Positions 1 through 8,587 of a stretch of DNA of 64,000 nucleotides are shown here, piece by piece. The stretch lies in NCBI RefSeq assembly GCF_039889165.1, contig NZ_JAYMYY010000003.1, forward strand, positions 310,001 through 374,000, given 5' to 3'. The DNA is from Pseudocitrobacter cyperus (lineage in GTDB: Bacteria > Pseudomonadota > Gammaproteobacteria > Enterobacterales > Enterobacteriaceae). Under the pieces are notes generated by a model. It had not been told where the DNA came from. It saw nothing but the letters and a program-made list of their open reading frames with translations, and searched no databases. The first letter of the stretch is position 1, and each line of letters opens with the position of its first letter. Both the position numbers and the translations under genes were made by a program.

Positions 1-35
1 GCGAGGGCGGCAACGATAATCAGTGCGGAAACCAT
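1..35 (-). CDS. gutM: Glucitol operon activator GutM (N-terminus only)
   Basis: The first eleven codons read MVSALIIVAAL and match the start of the GutM (SrlM) activator, which follows srlD in the glucitol operon of E. coli. The rest lies outside the window. GutM is known as an activator of the srl operon that acts together with the repressor SrlR/GutR. The call rests on position and a short match, but the gene order srlA-E-B-D-M is standard. Confidence 0.75.
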   Translation of the reverse strand, partial: MVSALIIVAAL

Positions 36-73
36 GATCCACTCCTGTGCTTTTTCCGGATGGAACGCCGAAG

Positions 74-99
74 GCCCGGCAGTCGCTATGCCGCCGGGC
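74..99. repeat. REP-like hairpin between srlD and gutM
   Basis: GCCCGGC (74-80) and GCCGGGC (93-99) form a 7-bp inverted repeat around a 12-nt loop in the srlD-gutM gap. GC-rich palindromes like this in operon gaps resemble REP units and can stabilise the upstream transcript. Whether it belongs to the genome's REP family cannot be judged from one copy. Confidence 0.4.
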
Positions 100-110
100 G
101 CCTGCGATAT

Positions 111-890
111 TCAGAACATCACCTGCCCGCCGGTCACGTTGATCGACTGACCCGTACAATATGACGCCCCAGGGCTTGCATAGAACAGCAGCATATTGAG
201 CACGTCCTGATAGTCGCATCCCCGTTTTAACGGCACTTTATCGATGTAATACTGCTCCACTTCACCTGGCTCAATGCCGAGTTTGGTGGCGTATTGCGGC
301 AGCAGAGACTGGAACATCGGCGATTTCAACAGGTTGCCAAGCATCAGCGAGTGAACGGTGATGCCATACTCAGCCAGATCCAGCGCCAGTGACTGCGTCA
401 GGCCGACGCCGCCAAATTTCGCCGCGCTGTAGCCGGAGTTGTGCTTACTGCCCACTTTCCCGGATTTGGAGTTAATCTGAATGATGCGCCCCTGAATGCC
501 GTCGCGGATCATCAGACGGGAGAACTCGCGCGCACAGAGGAAATAGCCCACCAGGTTAACCTGCAGTGAACGATCAAAATCGCCGAGCTGGAAATCGCTG
601 ATAAACGCCGCTTTGGCGATACCTGCGCTGTAGACCAGCAGATCCACGCGGCCAAAGATTTCATCCACCCCGCGGGAAAGCGCCAGTACGCTTTGCTCAC
701 TGGTCGCGTCAGCGCCGAAGCCCCAGGCTTTGCCCTCGCCAAATTCGCTATTAATTTCCTGCGCCACGTTTGTGGCTTTATCGCTTTGAATATCAACGAC
801 CGCCACGCGGTATCCCTCTGCGGCGAGACCGCGACAGAGGAATGCTCCCAGGGTCTGGCCTCCACCAATAACAACAGCAACCTGATTCAT
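111..890 (-). CDS. srlD: Sorbitol-6-phosphate 2-dehydrogenase
   Basis: NAD-dependent enzyme that oxidises imported D-sorbitol 6-phosphate to fructose 6-phosphate in the cytoplasm. The 259-residue protein is nearly identical to E. coli SrlD. It is a classical short-chain dehydrogenase with the glycine-rich nucleotide motif GGGQTLG (residues 9-15), a serine-bearing strand near residue 143 and the catalytic YSAAK at 154-158. It is the fourth gene of the srlAEBD operon, 16 bp after srlB, and is followed by gutM. Confidence 0.97.
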   Translation of the reverse strand: MNQVAVVIGGGQTLGAFLCRGLAAEGYRVAVVDIQSDKATNVAQEINSEFGEGKAWGFGADATSEQSVLALSRGVDEIFGRVDLLVYSAGIAKAAFISDFQLGDFDRSLQVNLVGYFLCAREFSRLMIRDGIQGRIIQINSKSGKVGSKHNSGYSAAKFGGVGLTQSLALDLAEYGITVHSLMLGNLLKSPMFQSLLPQYATKLGIEPGEVEQYYIDKVPLKRGCDYQDVLNMLLFYASPGASYCTGQSINVTGGQVMF

Positions 891-906
891 TTTTTCTCCT
901 TACATC

Positions 907-1269
907 TTAAGCTGTAAATTTCAGAATGCAGCCCGGCGCGATATCGCCCGGAACCGGCCCCGCAACGTGTACGCAGCCGGGAAATTCCGCTTCGTGTAGC
1001 CCATCGAAGCGCAGGGTGATATGACCCAGTTCTCGCAGGTTTTGCCCGGCGACGCTGCCCACGGCGGTAACCGGATAACGGTGGCCGCCCAGTTCAAACT
1101 GCACGCCGGGCTGGAGTGTTCCGCTCAGTTCTCCGTGACAGTGGATAAAGCAATACTCTTCTATATCCGCAGGCGCGCCTTCACGAAAGGTAATGAGCAT
1201 CTGGTCGCCAAGCGCATCCATCGCGCTCTGACCAATTCGGGTGATGGTGGTCTGATAAATCACGGTCAT
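907..1269 (-). CDS. srlB: Glucitol/sorbitol PTS enzyme IIA
   Basis: Cytoplasmic phosphocarrier that takes phosphate from HPr and passes it to the IIB domain of SrlE. The 120-residue protein has the usual length of the glucitol IIA family. The FIHCH motif places the phosphorylated histidine at His43. It lies 11 bp downstream of srlE and 16 bp upstream of srlD, so it is co-transcribed with them. Confidence 0.96.
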   Translation of the reverse strand: MTVIYQTTITRIGQSAMDALGDQMLITFREGAPADIEEYCFIHCHGELSGTLQPGVQFELGGHRYPVTAVGSVAGQNLRELGHITLRFDGLHEAEFPGCVHVAGPVPGDIAPGCILKFTA

Positions 1270-1280
1270 GATGGAACCCC

Positions 1281-2249
1281 TTATTGATAAATAAAGCCGG
1301 AAACCAGCCAGGCGATAAGCACGGTTGGCGCGCCGGTCAGGAAACGACTGACCAGAACGGAAGGTACGCCGACGCGCACCGTGTCCTGACGGGCTTCTGC
1401 CAGCGACAGGCCAACCGGGATAAAGTCGCAGGCCGCCTGCGCGTTAATGGCGAACAGGGCAGGCAATGCCAGATGAGGCGGGATATTGCCCAGACCAATC
1501 TGTACGCCGATCAATACGCCGATAACCTGAGCGATGACCGCGCCAGGGCCGAGGAACGGCGACAGCAGCGGGAAAGAGCAGATCAGCGCCAGCGTTACCA
1601 GGCCCAGCGGATGGCTGGCAAGTGGCGCCAGGCCGTGGGCGATCCAGTCGCCAAGGCCGGAGGCCATGATGATGCCAATGAGCGCTGAGACGAAAGCCAT
1701 AAAGGGCAGAATGGTTTTCAGCACCGTATCGATGGTGTCGCGACCCGACTGGAACAGCACCGCGACGGCGGAGCCCATTCCCATGCCGACTTTCGCCAGC
1801 AAGCCGTCGCTCTGTTCGGTAATTTTCTTGCTGGTGTCGTAATCACGCCCGGCGGTGACGGCAGGCTGCGGTCTGGCAGAGGCTTCACCCGTCACGGTGA
1901 TGTTTTCTTCCTTCACCCCCGAGACATAGATGTCTTCGACGATGTATTGCGCCAGCGGGCCGGATTTCCCGGTCGAGTGAATGTTGATCGTTGGGATGCG
2001 GCGTTTGGGATAGATACCACAACGCAGCGTGCCGCCGCAGTCGATAATGGCCGCGCCGATCTCCTCTTCTGGCGGCTCGCCCTCTTTGAACCCATCGACG
2101 GCCTCCCAGCCTGTCAGTTGCGCCAGCTTGTCGACAATGGCAGGGCGCGTCCCCGCCGTGATGTAGACGATTTTCTTACCTGGTGTTGCGTCCAGTTCAA
2201 GCGGGCCGCCCCAGCCGCCAGTTCCTCTCTCAATACGTATACGCGTCAT
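1281..2249 (-). CDS. srlE: Glucitol/sorbitol PTS enzyme IIBC component
   Basis: Membrane component of the sorbitol phosphotransferase system. The N-terminal IIB domain (about residues 1-130) carries the cysteine-containing segment IIDCGGTLRCG around residues 68-78. The C-terminal half has hydrophobic segments of the second IIC part, for example around 180-230 and 285-320. At 322 residues it matches E. coli SrlE in length. Its start overlaps the srlA stop by 4 bp, which suggests translational coupling within the srl operon. Confidence 0.95.
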   Translation of the reverse strand: MTRIRIERGTGGWGGPLELDATPGKKIVYITAGTRPAIVDKLAQLTGWEAVDGFKEGEPPEEEIGAAIIDCGGTLRCGIYPKRRIPTINIHSTGKSGPLAQYIVEDIYVSGVKEENITVTGEASARPQPAVTAGRDYDTSKKITEQSDGLLAKVGMGMGSAVAVLFQSGRDTIDTVLKTILPFMAFVSALIGIIMASGLGDWIAHGLAPLASHPLGLVTLALICSFPLLSPFLGPGAVIAQVIGVLIGVQIGLGNIPPHLALPALFAINAQAACDFIPVGLSLAEARQDTVRVGVPSVLVSRFLTGAPTVLIAWLVSGFIYQ

Positions 2250-2809
2250 GATGCGGCTCCCGACAGATAGACTTTCTGTTCCAGTTGAATGCCCATTTTT
2301 TTCTCAAAGAGGCTGGTGGTGAGGTCTGTTACCCAGCCACGGAAGAAGTTGGTGACCAGACCGACCAGCAGGTAACTCACCGCCAGCGGGCCGAGAGGCA
2401 GCCCCAGCGTGGTCAGGCCGCTGGCGATGCCCAGATAGACAAACAGTTCGCCAGGGTTGATGTGGGGAAAGAGGCCATTCATGGAGTGGCAGCTATAGGA
2501 CGCCGCAGCGTAATAGCTGGGTTTGTATTTTTCCGGCATAAAGCGGCCCAGGCTCAGGGTCATCGGGTTACAAAAAACAAAGGTGCCGATACACGGCAGC
2601 AACAGGTAGCGGGATAAAGGATTACCGGCGCAGCGCTGTGCAAAGCGTTCAATACGGCGCTGGCCGATGAAATTAATCAGCGCATTCATGATGACCAGCA
2701 GGCTAATCAGCAGCGGGAGAATGCCGGTCACCATGCTGGTGAATACCTCTCCGCCTTTCTGGAACAGCCCTATGAACCACTCTGCACCATGTGTGATGGT
2801 TTCGATCAT
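2246..2809 (-). CDS. srlA: Glucitol/sorbitol PTS enzyme IIC2 component
   Basis: First gene of the sorbitol operon. It encodes a 187-residue inner-membrane subunit that forms the sugar channel together with the IIC part of SrlE. Hydrophobic segments are visible at about residues 27-48, 68-85 and 125-155. A good ribosome binding site (CAGGAG) precedes the start. Transcription is expected from the CRP-dependent promoter just upstream. Confidence 0.96.
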   Translation of the reverse strand: MIETITHGAEWFIGLFQKGGEVFTSMVTGILPLLISLLVIMNALINFIGQRRIERFAQRCAGNPLSRYLLLPCIGTFVFCNPMTLSLGRFMPEKYKPSYYAAASYSCHSMNGLFPHINPGELFVYLGIASGLTTLGLPLGPLAVSYLLVGLVTNFFRGWVTDLTTSLFEKKMGIQLEQKVYLSGAAS

Positions 2810-2856
2810 TATTTTCTCCTGTAGGGATTTATCATTACCTTGCCAAATCGCTGTCG

Positions 2857-2960
2857 ATAATAATCGAAATGAAAGGTTTTAAATTGTTAGTTTGATCGCA
2901 AAATGAAAGATAAATATTTTATTGTGAAAGATTTTGCGAAGATCATCGGAAAGATCCCGC
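2857..2960 (-). promoter_or_regulatory. srl operon promoter with CRP-like site
   Basis: On the minus strand a -10-like TATTAT lies at 2862-2857. A CRP-like half-site pair, TGCGA-N6-TAACA, spans 2900-2885, centred about 42 bp upstream of the inferred start. That is the class II CRP position known for the glucitol operon. Further upstream, repeats of CTTTCA and paired GCAAAA/GATC elements (about 2896-2946) are candidate SrlR/GutR operator sequence. The CRP site is an imperfect match, so this is a reasoned proposal. Confidence 0.5.
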
Positions 2961-3075
2961 AACAACGCACAGGGGGGCAACAATTTCTGCGAGGGAGGAC
3001 GAGTACTGCTTCCTTGCAGCGTGGCGGATGATTTACCATATTTAACTCTTGCCGATATTGTTAAATGGATGTCCC

Positions 3076-4155
3076 ATGTTGAAGCGTCGTTATATCGCCT
3101 TACTCCCCTTATGCGTTCTGCTCGCAGCCTGTAGCAGCAAACCGAAAACCGCCGCCGCTCCGGCAACGGCTGGCACGCCATCCGGCGGTTTCCTGCTGGA
3201 GCCGCAGCATAATGCGTTGATCCCGACCGGTGATTTCGCCAATAACCCGGCGGCGGAGCAGTTCATCGATAAGATGGTGAGCAAGCACGGCTTTGACCGA
3301 CAGCAACTGCATGAAATTCTCTCCCAGGCGAAGCGTCTCGATTATGTGCTGCGTTTGATGGATCGCCAGGCGCCAACCGGCTTACCGCCGAGCGGGCCAA
3401 ACGGCGCGTGGCTGCGCTATCGCAAACAGTTCATCACCCCGGACAACGTGCAAAATGGCGTGGCGTTCTGGAATCAGCATGAACAGGCGTTGAAACGCGC
3501 GTGGCAGGTTTATGGCGTACCGCCGGAGATTATCGTCGGGATTATCGGCGTCGAAACCCGCTGGGGGCGCGTGATGGGTAAAACCCGTATTCTCGATGCG
3601 CTGGCGACGCTCTCCTTTAACTATCCGCGCCGCGCGGAGTATTTCTCCGGTGAGCTGGAAACCTTCCTGCTGATGGCGCGTGATGAGAGCGATGACCCGC
3701 TGGATTTGAAAGGTTCCTTTGCGGGGGCAATGGGATATGGCCAGTTTATGCCGTCCTCGTATAAGCAGTATGCCGTTGATTTTAATGGCGACGGACATAT
3801 CAACCTGTGGGATCCGGAAGATGCCATCGGTAGCGTGGCGAACTACTTTAAACAGCATGGCTGGGTGAAGGGCGACCAGGTGGCGGTGCAGGCGATGGGG
3901 CAGGCGCCGGGGCTGGAAAACGGCTTTAAAACCAAATATAGCGTGTCGCAGCTTTCTGCGGCGGGTCTGACGCCGACGGATTCTCTGGGCAATCATCAGC
4001 AGGTCAGTCTGCTGCGTCTGGATGTCGGCACCAGTTATCAATACTGGTACGGTTTACCGAACTTCTACACCATCACCCGCTACAACCATAGTACGCACTA
4101 TGCGATGGCTGTCTGGCAGTTGGGCCAGGCTGTCGCGCTGGCTCGCGTTCAGTGA
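3076..4155 (+). CDS. mltB: Membrane-bound lytic murein transglycosylase B
   Basis: Outer-membrane lipoprotein that cleaves the glycan strands of peptidoglycan with formation of 1,6-anhydromuramic acid. I chose the start at 3076 because it gives a lipoprotein signal ending in the lipobox LAAC, with Cys19 lipidated. Upstream ATGs would disrupt this signal. The catalytic glutamate is Glu160 in the VETRWG motif, and the MGYGQFMPSSY segment typical of the MltB fold follows. At 359 residues it has normal family length. It is divergent from the srl operon. Confidence 0.95.
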   Translation: MLKRRYIALLPLCVLLAACSSKPKTAAAPATAGTPSGGFLLEPQHNALIPTGDFANNPAAEQFIDKMVSKHGFDRQQLHEILSQAKRLDYVLRLMDRQAPTGLPPSGPNGAWLRYRKQFITPDNVQNGVAFWNQHEQALKRAWQVYGVPPEIIVGIIGVETRWGRVMGKTRILDALATLSFNYPRRAEYFSGELETFLLMARDESDDPLDLKGSFAGAMGYGQFMPSSYKQYAVDFNGDGHINLWDPEDAIGSVANYFKQHGWVKGDQVAVQAMGQAPGLENGFKTKYSVSQLSAAGLTPTDSLGNHQQVSLLRLDVGTSYQYWYGLPNFYTITRYNHSTHYAMAVWQLGQAVALARVQ

Positions 4156-4248
4156 TTCTGCCGCCCCTTCCGACCGGAAGGGGCGTTACATTTCGATACA
4201 TCCTCACGCGCTGACAGTTATTTACAATCTATCTGACGCTGTTTATTG

Positions 4249-4264
4249 TTATGTTATAACATAA
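4249..4264. promoter_or_regulatory. Zur-like operator in front of the metal ABC operon
   Basis: TTATGTTATAACATAA is a perfect 16-bp palindrome just before the metal transporter operon. Its core ATGTTATAACAT resembles the ATGTTATA...TATAACAT Zur boxes of gamma-proteobacteria, although the usual central spacer is shorter here. A TATAAC hexamer inside it could be the -10 element, so a bound repressor would block transcription. Zinc control by Zur is an inference. An MntR- or Fur-type site fits less well. Confidence 0.6.
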
Positions 4265-4281
4265 TGAATGAGGCGTTACTG

Positions 4282-4389
4282 ATGTCATCTTCGCTTTTCT
4301 CTTTCTCAAGCCTTAGCCGTCTGGCAGGCGTTTGTCTGCTACTGGCGATTATCTGGTTGGTCGTATGGTGGGCGGTATCGCTGCCATGA
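4282..4389 (+). CDS. Small membrane peptide leading the metal ABC operon
   Basis: Short ORF of 35 codons (41 if translated from the ATG at 4264). It has one strongly hydrophobic, tryptophan-rich segment, roughly GVCLLLAIIWLVVWWAV, that would span the inner membrane once. The ATG at 4282 is preferred because GAGG lies about 8 nt upstream and because 4264 falls inside the putative operator and promoter. Its stop overlaps the ATPase start in an ATGA junction, indicating translational coupling. I do not recognise the family. It may be an accessory subunit of the transporter or only a coupling leader. Confidence 0.6.
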   Translation: MSSSLFSFSSLSRLAGVCLLLAIIWLVVWWAVSLP

Positions 4390-5033
4390 TCGCTCTGGAA
4401 AATCTCTGCGTCGGTTATGACGATGAGGCGATTGCCCCTGCCATCAATCACCAGATCACCCGTGGCAGTCTGACGGCTATTGTGGGTGCGAATGGCTGCG
4501 GAAAATCAACGCTGCTTAAAACCCTGGCGGGATTTATTCCTCCTGTCAGCGGCAGAGTACGCTGGCAGGCGTGTCGCCCCGTGATCGGCTGGCTGGCGCA
4601 GCGTCAGTTGATGGATCAGCAATTTCCGCTGACGGTGCAGGATGTGGTGTTTCAGGGAAGCTGGCCGAGAATGCCTCTGTGGTACGGCATCAGTCCGGTG
4701 ATGCGCAGGCGAATGACCTCATCACTGGATCGTGTGGGGCTGTTGTCGCAGGCGAAAGCGCCGATTCAGACCCTATCCGGCGGCCAGTTTCAGCGCATGC
4801 TCTTTGCCCGCATTCTGGTACAGCAGGCGCCGCTGGTGATGCTTGATGAGCCCTTCACCGGCGTTGATGAAACCACCACTGACTTGCTAATGACGCTGAT
4901 TGTGGAAATGCATCAGCGTGGACAAACGGTTCTGGCAGTGTTGCATGACAGCGAAAAAGTCGCCCGTTTCTTTCCGCAGGTGCTGGCGCTGGATGGCTAC
5001 CGCGTAGAGCGTGTTACTGCGAGGTCGGCATGA
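4386..5033 (+). CDS. Metal-ion ABC transporter, ATP-binding protein
   Basis: ATPase subunit (215 residues) of a zinc/manganese-type (TroABCD/ZnuABC-like) uptake transporter. Visible motifs are the Walker A GANGCGKST, the ABC signature LSGGQFQR and the Walker B LVMLDEP, followed by a switch histidine in VLHD. The start at 4386 is coupled to the upstream small ORF, and its stop overlaps the permease start (ATGA). E. coli has no such operon between mltB and pncC, so this is an accessory transporter. Zinc is favoured over manganese because of the upstream Zur-like palindrome. Confidence 0.85.
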   Translation: MIALENLCVGYDDEAIAPAINHQITRGSLTAIVGANGCGKSTLLKTLAGFIPPVSGRVRWQACRPVIGWLAQRQLMDQQFPLTVQDVVFQGSWPRMPLWYGISPVMRRRMTSSLDRVGLLSQAKAPIQTLSGGQFQRMLFARILVQQAPLVMLDEPFTGVDETTTDLLMTLIVEMHQRGQTVLAVLHDSEKVARFFPQVLALDGYRVERVTARSA

Positions 5034-5893
5034 TCTGGCACATCTTTTTTCAACCGTTTATCGAGTTTGGCTTTATGCGTCGGGCGCTGATGGTGTGCCT
5101 TGCGCTTTCACTGAGTATCACTCTGCTGGGTGTTTTTTTACTGCTGCGGCGTATGAGTTTAATGGGCGATGCGCTGTCGCACGCCATACTCCCCGGCGTG
5201 GCAGTAGGCTACTTAATGAATGGAATGTCATTGCTGGCGATGACGATCGGGGGATTTGTGGCAGGGATCGCCGTAGCGCTGGGGGCGGGTTGGGTAAGCC
5301 GTCGCACGCTACTGAAGGAAGATGCCAGCTTTGCCGGGTTCTATCTCGGTTCGCTGGCGATAGGGGTGACGCTGGTATCACTACGCGGCTCGAACGTTGA
5401 CCTGCTTCATCTGCTGTTTGGTTCTATTCTGGCGGTGGACGGGGCCTCGGCGCTGTTTGTCGCGGTGGTGGCGAGCATCACGCTGGTTGCGCTGGCGGTA
5501 TTTTACCGCGGCCTGGTCGTTGAGGCCTTCGACGATAGCTGGTTGCTGGTGAACGCCCGCTGGTTGCCATCGGCGCTGCACGGTTTGTTCCTTGCGCTGT
5601 TGGTTCTGAACCTGGTGGCCGGATTTCAGGTGCTGGGAACATTGATGGCTGTTGGGGTGATGATGCTGCCCGCTATCGTTGCCCGCTGCTGGGCGCACAC
5701 GCTGCCGACTATGCTCTGGCTTGCCGGGCTCTGCGGCGTACTTTGCGCCTGGTTGGGACTCAGCCTTTCATGGGGGGCGAGCCTGCCTGCCGGGCCGTCC
5801 ATCGTGCTGGTCGCCAGTCTGTTTTTTCTTATTTCACTTATTTTTGGCACGCGTAGCAGGCTGGCCTGGCGTCTGCGCGCACTTTTTAACTAA
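5030..5893 (+). CDS. Metal-ion ABC transporter, permease
   Basis: Integral membrane protein of 287 residues from the ABC-3 family of zinc/manganese permeases. About eight hydrophobic segments are seen. The N-terminal region contains the conserved motif MGDALSHAILPGVAVGY, typical of ZnuB/TroC/SitC-type permeases. It overlaps the ATPase gene by 4 bp and is followed 9 bp later by the binding protein, so the three are one operon. Ion specificity cannot be read from this subunit. Confidence 0.87.
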   Translation: MIWHIFFQPFIEFGFMRRALMVCLALSLSITLLGVFLLLRRMSLMGDALSHAILPGVAVGYLMNGMSLLAMTIGGFVAGIAVALGAGWVSRRTLLKEDASFAGFYLGSLAIGVTLVSLRGSNVDLLHLLFGSILAVDGASALFVAVVASITLVALAVFYRGLVVEAFDDSWLLVNARWLPSALHGLFLALLVLNLVAGFQVLGTLMAVGVMMLPAIVARCWAHTLPTMLWLAGLCGVLCAWLGLSLSWGASLPAGPSIVLVASLFFLISLIFGTRSRLAWRLRALFN

Positions 5894-5902
5894 GGGGATG
5901 GT

Positions 5903-6781
5903 ATGAAAATGAAGAGGGTGATTTTGGCACTGGCGTTGGGGGTTATCGCACAGGGGGCGATGGCAAAAACGCTCAATGTTGTTGCCAGCTTTTCGGTACT
6001 GGGCGACATAACGCAGCAGGTTGGGGGCGATGCTGTGAAGGTGACGACGCTGGTGGGGCCGGATGGCGATCCGCATACTTTTGAACCGTCGCCGAAAGAG
6101 AGCGCGTTACTGAGTAAAGCGGATGTGGTGGTGGTTAACGGCCTGGGGCTGGAAGGATGGATGGATAGATTAGTCAAAGCATCCGGATTTAAAGGCCAAC
6201 TGGTGGTAGCCTCAAAAGGCGTTACGACGCAAAAGCTCGAAGAGGATGGGCAAACGATCACTGACCCGCATGCCTGGAACGATGTGGCAAATGGCGTGAT
6301 ATATGCGCAAAACATTACTGAAGGGCTCGCCAAAGCTGACCCGCAGGATGCCAGCGTTATTAAAGCGCGTGGTGCGAAATATGCTGCTGAGTTATCGGCG
6401 CTGGACGGCTGGATTAAGCAACGTATCAGCCCGATCCCACGCGAGAAACGTAAGGTGCTCACCAGCCACGATGCCTTCGGTTATTTCGCCAAAGCTTATC
6501 AGGTCGATTTCCTCTCACCTCAGGGATTGTCTTCGGAAAGCGAAGCCAGCGCGGCAGATGTTGGCGCATTGATTAAACAAATCAATGCCGATGGCGTGCA
6601 CACCTGGTTTATGGAAAACCAGCTCGATCCGCGACTGGTGAAACAGATTGCGTCCGCAACTGGCGCGCAGGCGGGCGGCGAGCTTTATCCGGAAGCGCTG
6701 TCGAAGCCGGGTGGCGTGGCGGATAGCTACGTCAGAATGCTGCGCCACAATGTGAATGCGATTGTTGACAGCATGCAGTAA
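5903..6781 (+). CDS. Metal-ion ABC transporter, periplasmic binding protein
   Basis: Cluster A-I (TroA/ZnuA-like) solute-binding protein of 292 residues with a cleavable signal peptide (cleavage near residue 21, AMAKT). Probable metal ligands are His58 (DPHTFEPSP), His123 (DPHAW), His189 (TSHDAF) and an acidic residue near 260-264 (GELYPE). Three histidines plus one carboxylate is the typical ligand set of this family. The long His/Asp-rich loop of E. coli ZnuA is absent. A strong Shine-Dalgarno (AAGGGGAT) precedes the start, and a terminator follows. Confidence 0.88.
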   Translation: MKMKRVILALALGVIAQGAMAKTLNVVASFSVLGDITQQVGGDAVKVTTLVGPDGDPHTFEPSPKESALLSKADVVVVNGLGLEGWMDRLVKASGFKGQLVVASKGVTTQKLEEDGQTITDPHAWNDVANGVIYAQNITEGLAKADPQDASVIKARGAKYAAELSALDGWIKQRISPIPREKRKVLTSHDAFGYFAKAYQVDFLSPQGLSSESEASAADVGALIKQINADGVHTWFMENQLDPRLVKQIASATGAQAGGELYPEALSKPGGVADSYVRMLRHNVNAIVDSMQ

Positions 6782-6790
6782 TTATCCTCA

Positions 6791-6816
6791 TCCCCCGTCT
6801 TCTGACGGGGGATTTT
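6791..6816 (+). terminator. Rho-independent terminator of the metal ABC operon
   Basis: TCCCCCGTC and GACGGGGGA form a 9-bp GC-rich stem with a 4-nt loop, followed by TTTT, directly after the binding-protein gene. Confidence 0.85.
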
Positions 6817-6917
6817 CTGCTTTTTCGGAACCCCCCTCGTAAAATTAACACCTCGCCCCCATCTGTGTTGGGAAAGTGCTATCTTGTCCGACAGATATCT
6901 ACCTGACAGGAGTGGTG

Positions 6918-7415
6918 ATGACTGACAGCGAATTATTTCAACTGAGCGAAAAGGTCGGGCAGGCGTTGAAAGCGCAGGGCGCAACGGTAACCGCGGCAGA
7001 ATCCTGCACCGGCGGCTGGATAGCCAAAACCCTGACCGATGTCGCGGGAAGTTCCGCATGGTTTGAGCGAGGTTTTGTCACCTACAGCAACGAAGCCAAA
7101 TCACAAATGATTGGCGTCAGCGCGGTGACGCTGGAACAGCACGGCGCGGTGAGCGAACCGGTAGTGGTTGAAATGGCCGTGGGCGCATTGCGGGCTGCGT
7201 GCGCCTCTTATGCGGTATCAGTCAGCGGCATTGCCGGGCCGGATGGCGGCAGCGATGAGAAGCCCGTCGGCACCGTGTGGTTTGGCGTGGCAAGTGCGAC
7301 CGGGCAGGGCGTCACTCAGCGTGAATGCTTCACGGGCGACCGCGAATCGGTGCGCCGACAGGCCACTGCTTTTGCCTTGCAACTGCTCTGGCAACAATTT
7401 CTACAAAACACTTGA
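6918..7415 (+). CDS. pncC: Nicotinamide-nucleotide amidohydrolase
   Basis: PncC (formerly YgaD/CinA C-domain) deamidates NMN to nicotinate mononucleotide in the pyridine nucleotide cycle. The 165-residue protein consists of a single CinA C-terminal domain with the conserved TAAESCTGGW and SGIAGPDGG segments. The start at 6918 follows a clear AGGAG. An earlier in-frame start would add 14 residues not found in the family. It sits directly upstream of recA as in E. coli. Confidence 0.95.
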   Translation: MTDSELFQLSEKVGQALKAQGATVTAAESCTGGWIAKTLTDVAGSSAWFERGFVTYSNEAKSQMIGVSAVTLEQHGAVSEPVVVEMAVGALRAACASYAVSVSGIAGPDGGSDEKPVGTVWFGVASATGQGVTQRECFTGDRESVRRQATAFALQLLWQQFLQNT

Positions 7416-7439
7416 TACTGTATGACCATACAGTATAAT
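7412..7439 (+). promoter_or_regulatory. recA promoter with LexA (SOS) box
   Basis: TACTGTATGACCATACAGTA (7416-7435) is a near-consensus LexA operator (CTG-N10-CAG). It is framed by a -35 TTGATA (7412-7417) and a perfect -10 TATAAT (7434-7439) with 16-bp spacing. The operator fills the promoter spacer, as in E. coli recA, so LexA blocks polymerase until SOS induction. The -35 overlaps the pncC stop codon. Confidence 0.97.
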
Positions 7440-7495
7440 TGCTTCAACAGAACAAAATTCATTCCCCGGGCTCGCTCGGCATGACAGGAGTAAAA

Positions 7496-8560
7496 ATGGC
7501 TATCGACGAAAACAAACAGAAAGCGTTGGCGGCAGCACTGGGCCAAATTGAGAAGCAATTCGGCAAAGGCTCCATCATGCGCCTGGGTGAAGACCGTTCC
7601 ATGGATGTGGAAACTATCTCCACCGGTTCGCTTTCACTGGATATCGCACTGGGTGCAGGCGGTCTGCCGATGGGGCGTATCGTCGAAATCTACGGGCCGG
7701 AATCCTCGGGTAAAACCACGCTGACACTGCAGGTTATCGCCGCGGCACAGCGTGAAGGTAAAACCTGTGCCTTTATCGATGCGGAACATGCGCTGGATCC
7801 AGTCTATGCGCGTAAATTGGGTGTTGATATTGACAACCTGCTGTGTTCTCAGCCAGATACCGGTGAACAAGCACTGGAAATCTGCGACGCGCTGGCGCGT
7901 TCCGGGGCGGTAGACGTTCTGGTTGTCGACTCCGTAGCGGCACTGACGCCGAAAGCGGAAATCGAAGGCGAAATCGGCGACTCTCACATGGGTCTTGCGG
8001 CACGTATGATGAGCCAGGCGATGCGTAAGCTGGCGGGTAACCTGAAGCAGTCTAATACCCTGCTGATCTTCATCAACCAGATCCGTATGAAAATTGGCGT
8101 CATGTTCGGTAACCCGGAGACCACCACCGGTGGTAACGCACTGAAATTCTACGCTTCCGTTCGTCTGGATATCCGCCGTATCGGCGCGGTGAAAGAGGGC
8201 GATAACGTGATCGGTAGCGAAACCCGCGTTAAGGTCGTGAAAAACAAAATCGCAGCGCCGTTTAAACAGGCTGAGTTTCAGATCCTCTACGGTGAAGGTA
8301 TCAACTTCCTGGGCGAACTGGTTGATCTGGGCGTGAAAGAGAAGCTGATTGAAAAAGCGGGTGCCTGGTACAGCTATAACGGCGACAAAATTGGTCAGGG
8401 CAAAGCGAATGCTATCTCCTGGCTGAAAGAGAACCCGGCTGCGGCGAAAGAAATTGAGAAAAAAGTGCGTGAATTGCTGCTCAGCAATCAGGATTCATCG
8501 CCTGATTTCGTGGTCGATGATAACGACACCCACGCGAAAGAAACCAACGAAGATTTCTGA
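7496..8560 (+). CDS. recA: Recombinase RecA
   Basis: DNA-dependent ATPase that forms filaments on single-stranded DNA, drives homologous recombination and triggers LexA self-cleavage. The protein, 354 residues counting Met, starts at MAIDENKQ. It carries Walker A GPESSGKTT and the acidic C-terminal tail ending in NEDF. The start at 7496 follows an AGGAG. It is essentially identical to enteric RecA and is preceded by a LexA box. Confidence 0.99.
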   Translation: MAIDENKQKALAAALGQIEKQFGKGSIMRLGEDRSMDVETISTGSLSLDIALGAGGLPMGRIVEIYGPESSGKTTLTLQVIAAAQREGKTCAFIDAEHALDPVYARKLGVDIDNLLCSQPDTGEQALEICDALARSGAVDVLVVDSVAALTPKAEIEGEIGDSHMGLAARMMSQAMRKLAGNLKQSNTLLIFINQIRMKIGVMFGNPETTTGGNALKFYASVRLDIRRIGAVKEGDNVIGSETRVKVVKNKIAAPFKQAEFQILYGEGINFLGELVDLGVKEKLIEKAGAWYSYNGDKIGQGKANAISWLKENPAAAKEIEKKVRELLLSNQDSSPDFVVDDNDTHAKETNEDF

Positions 8561-8587
8561 TAACCTCGCATCAGAGATATAACGGAA

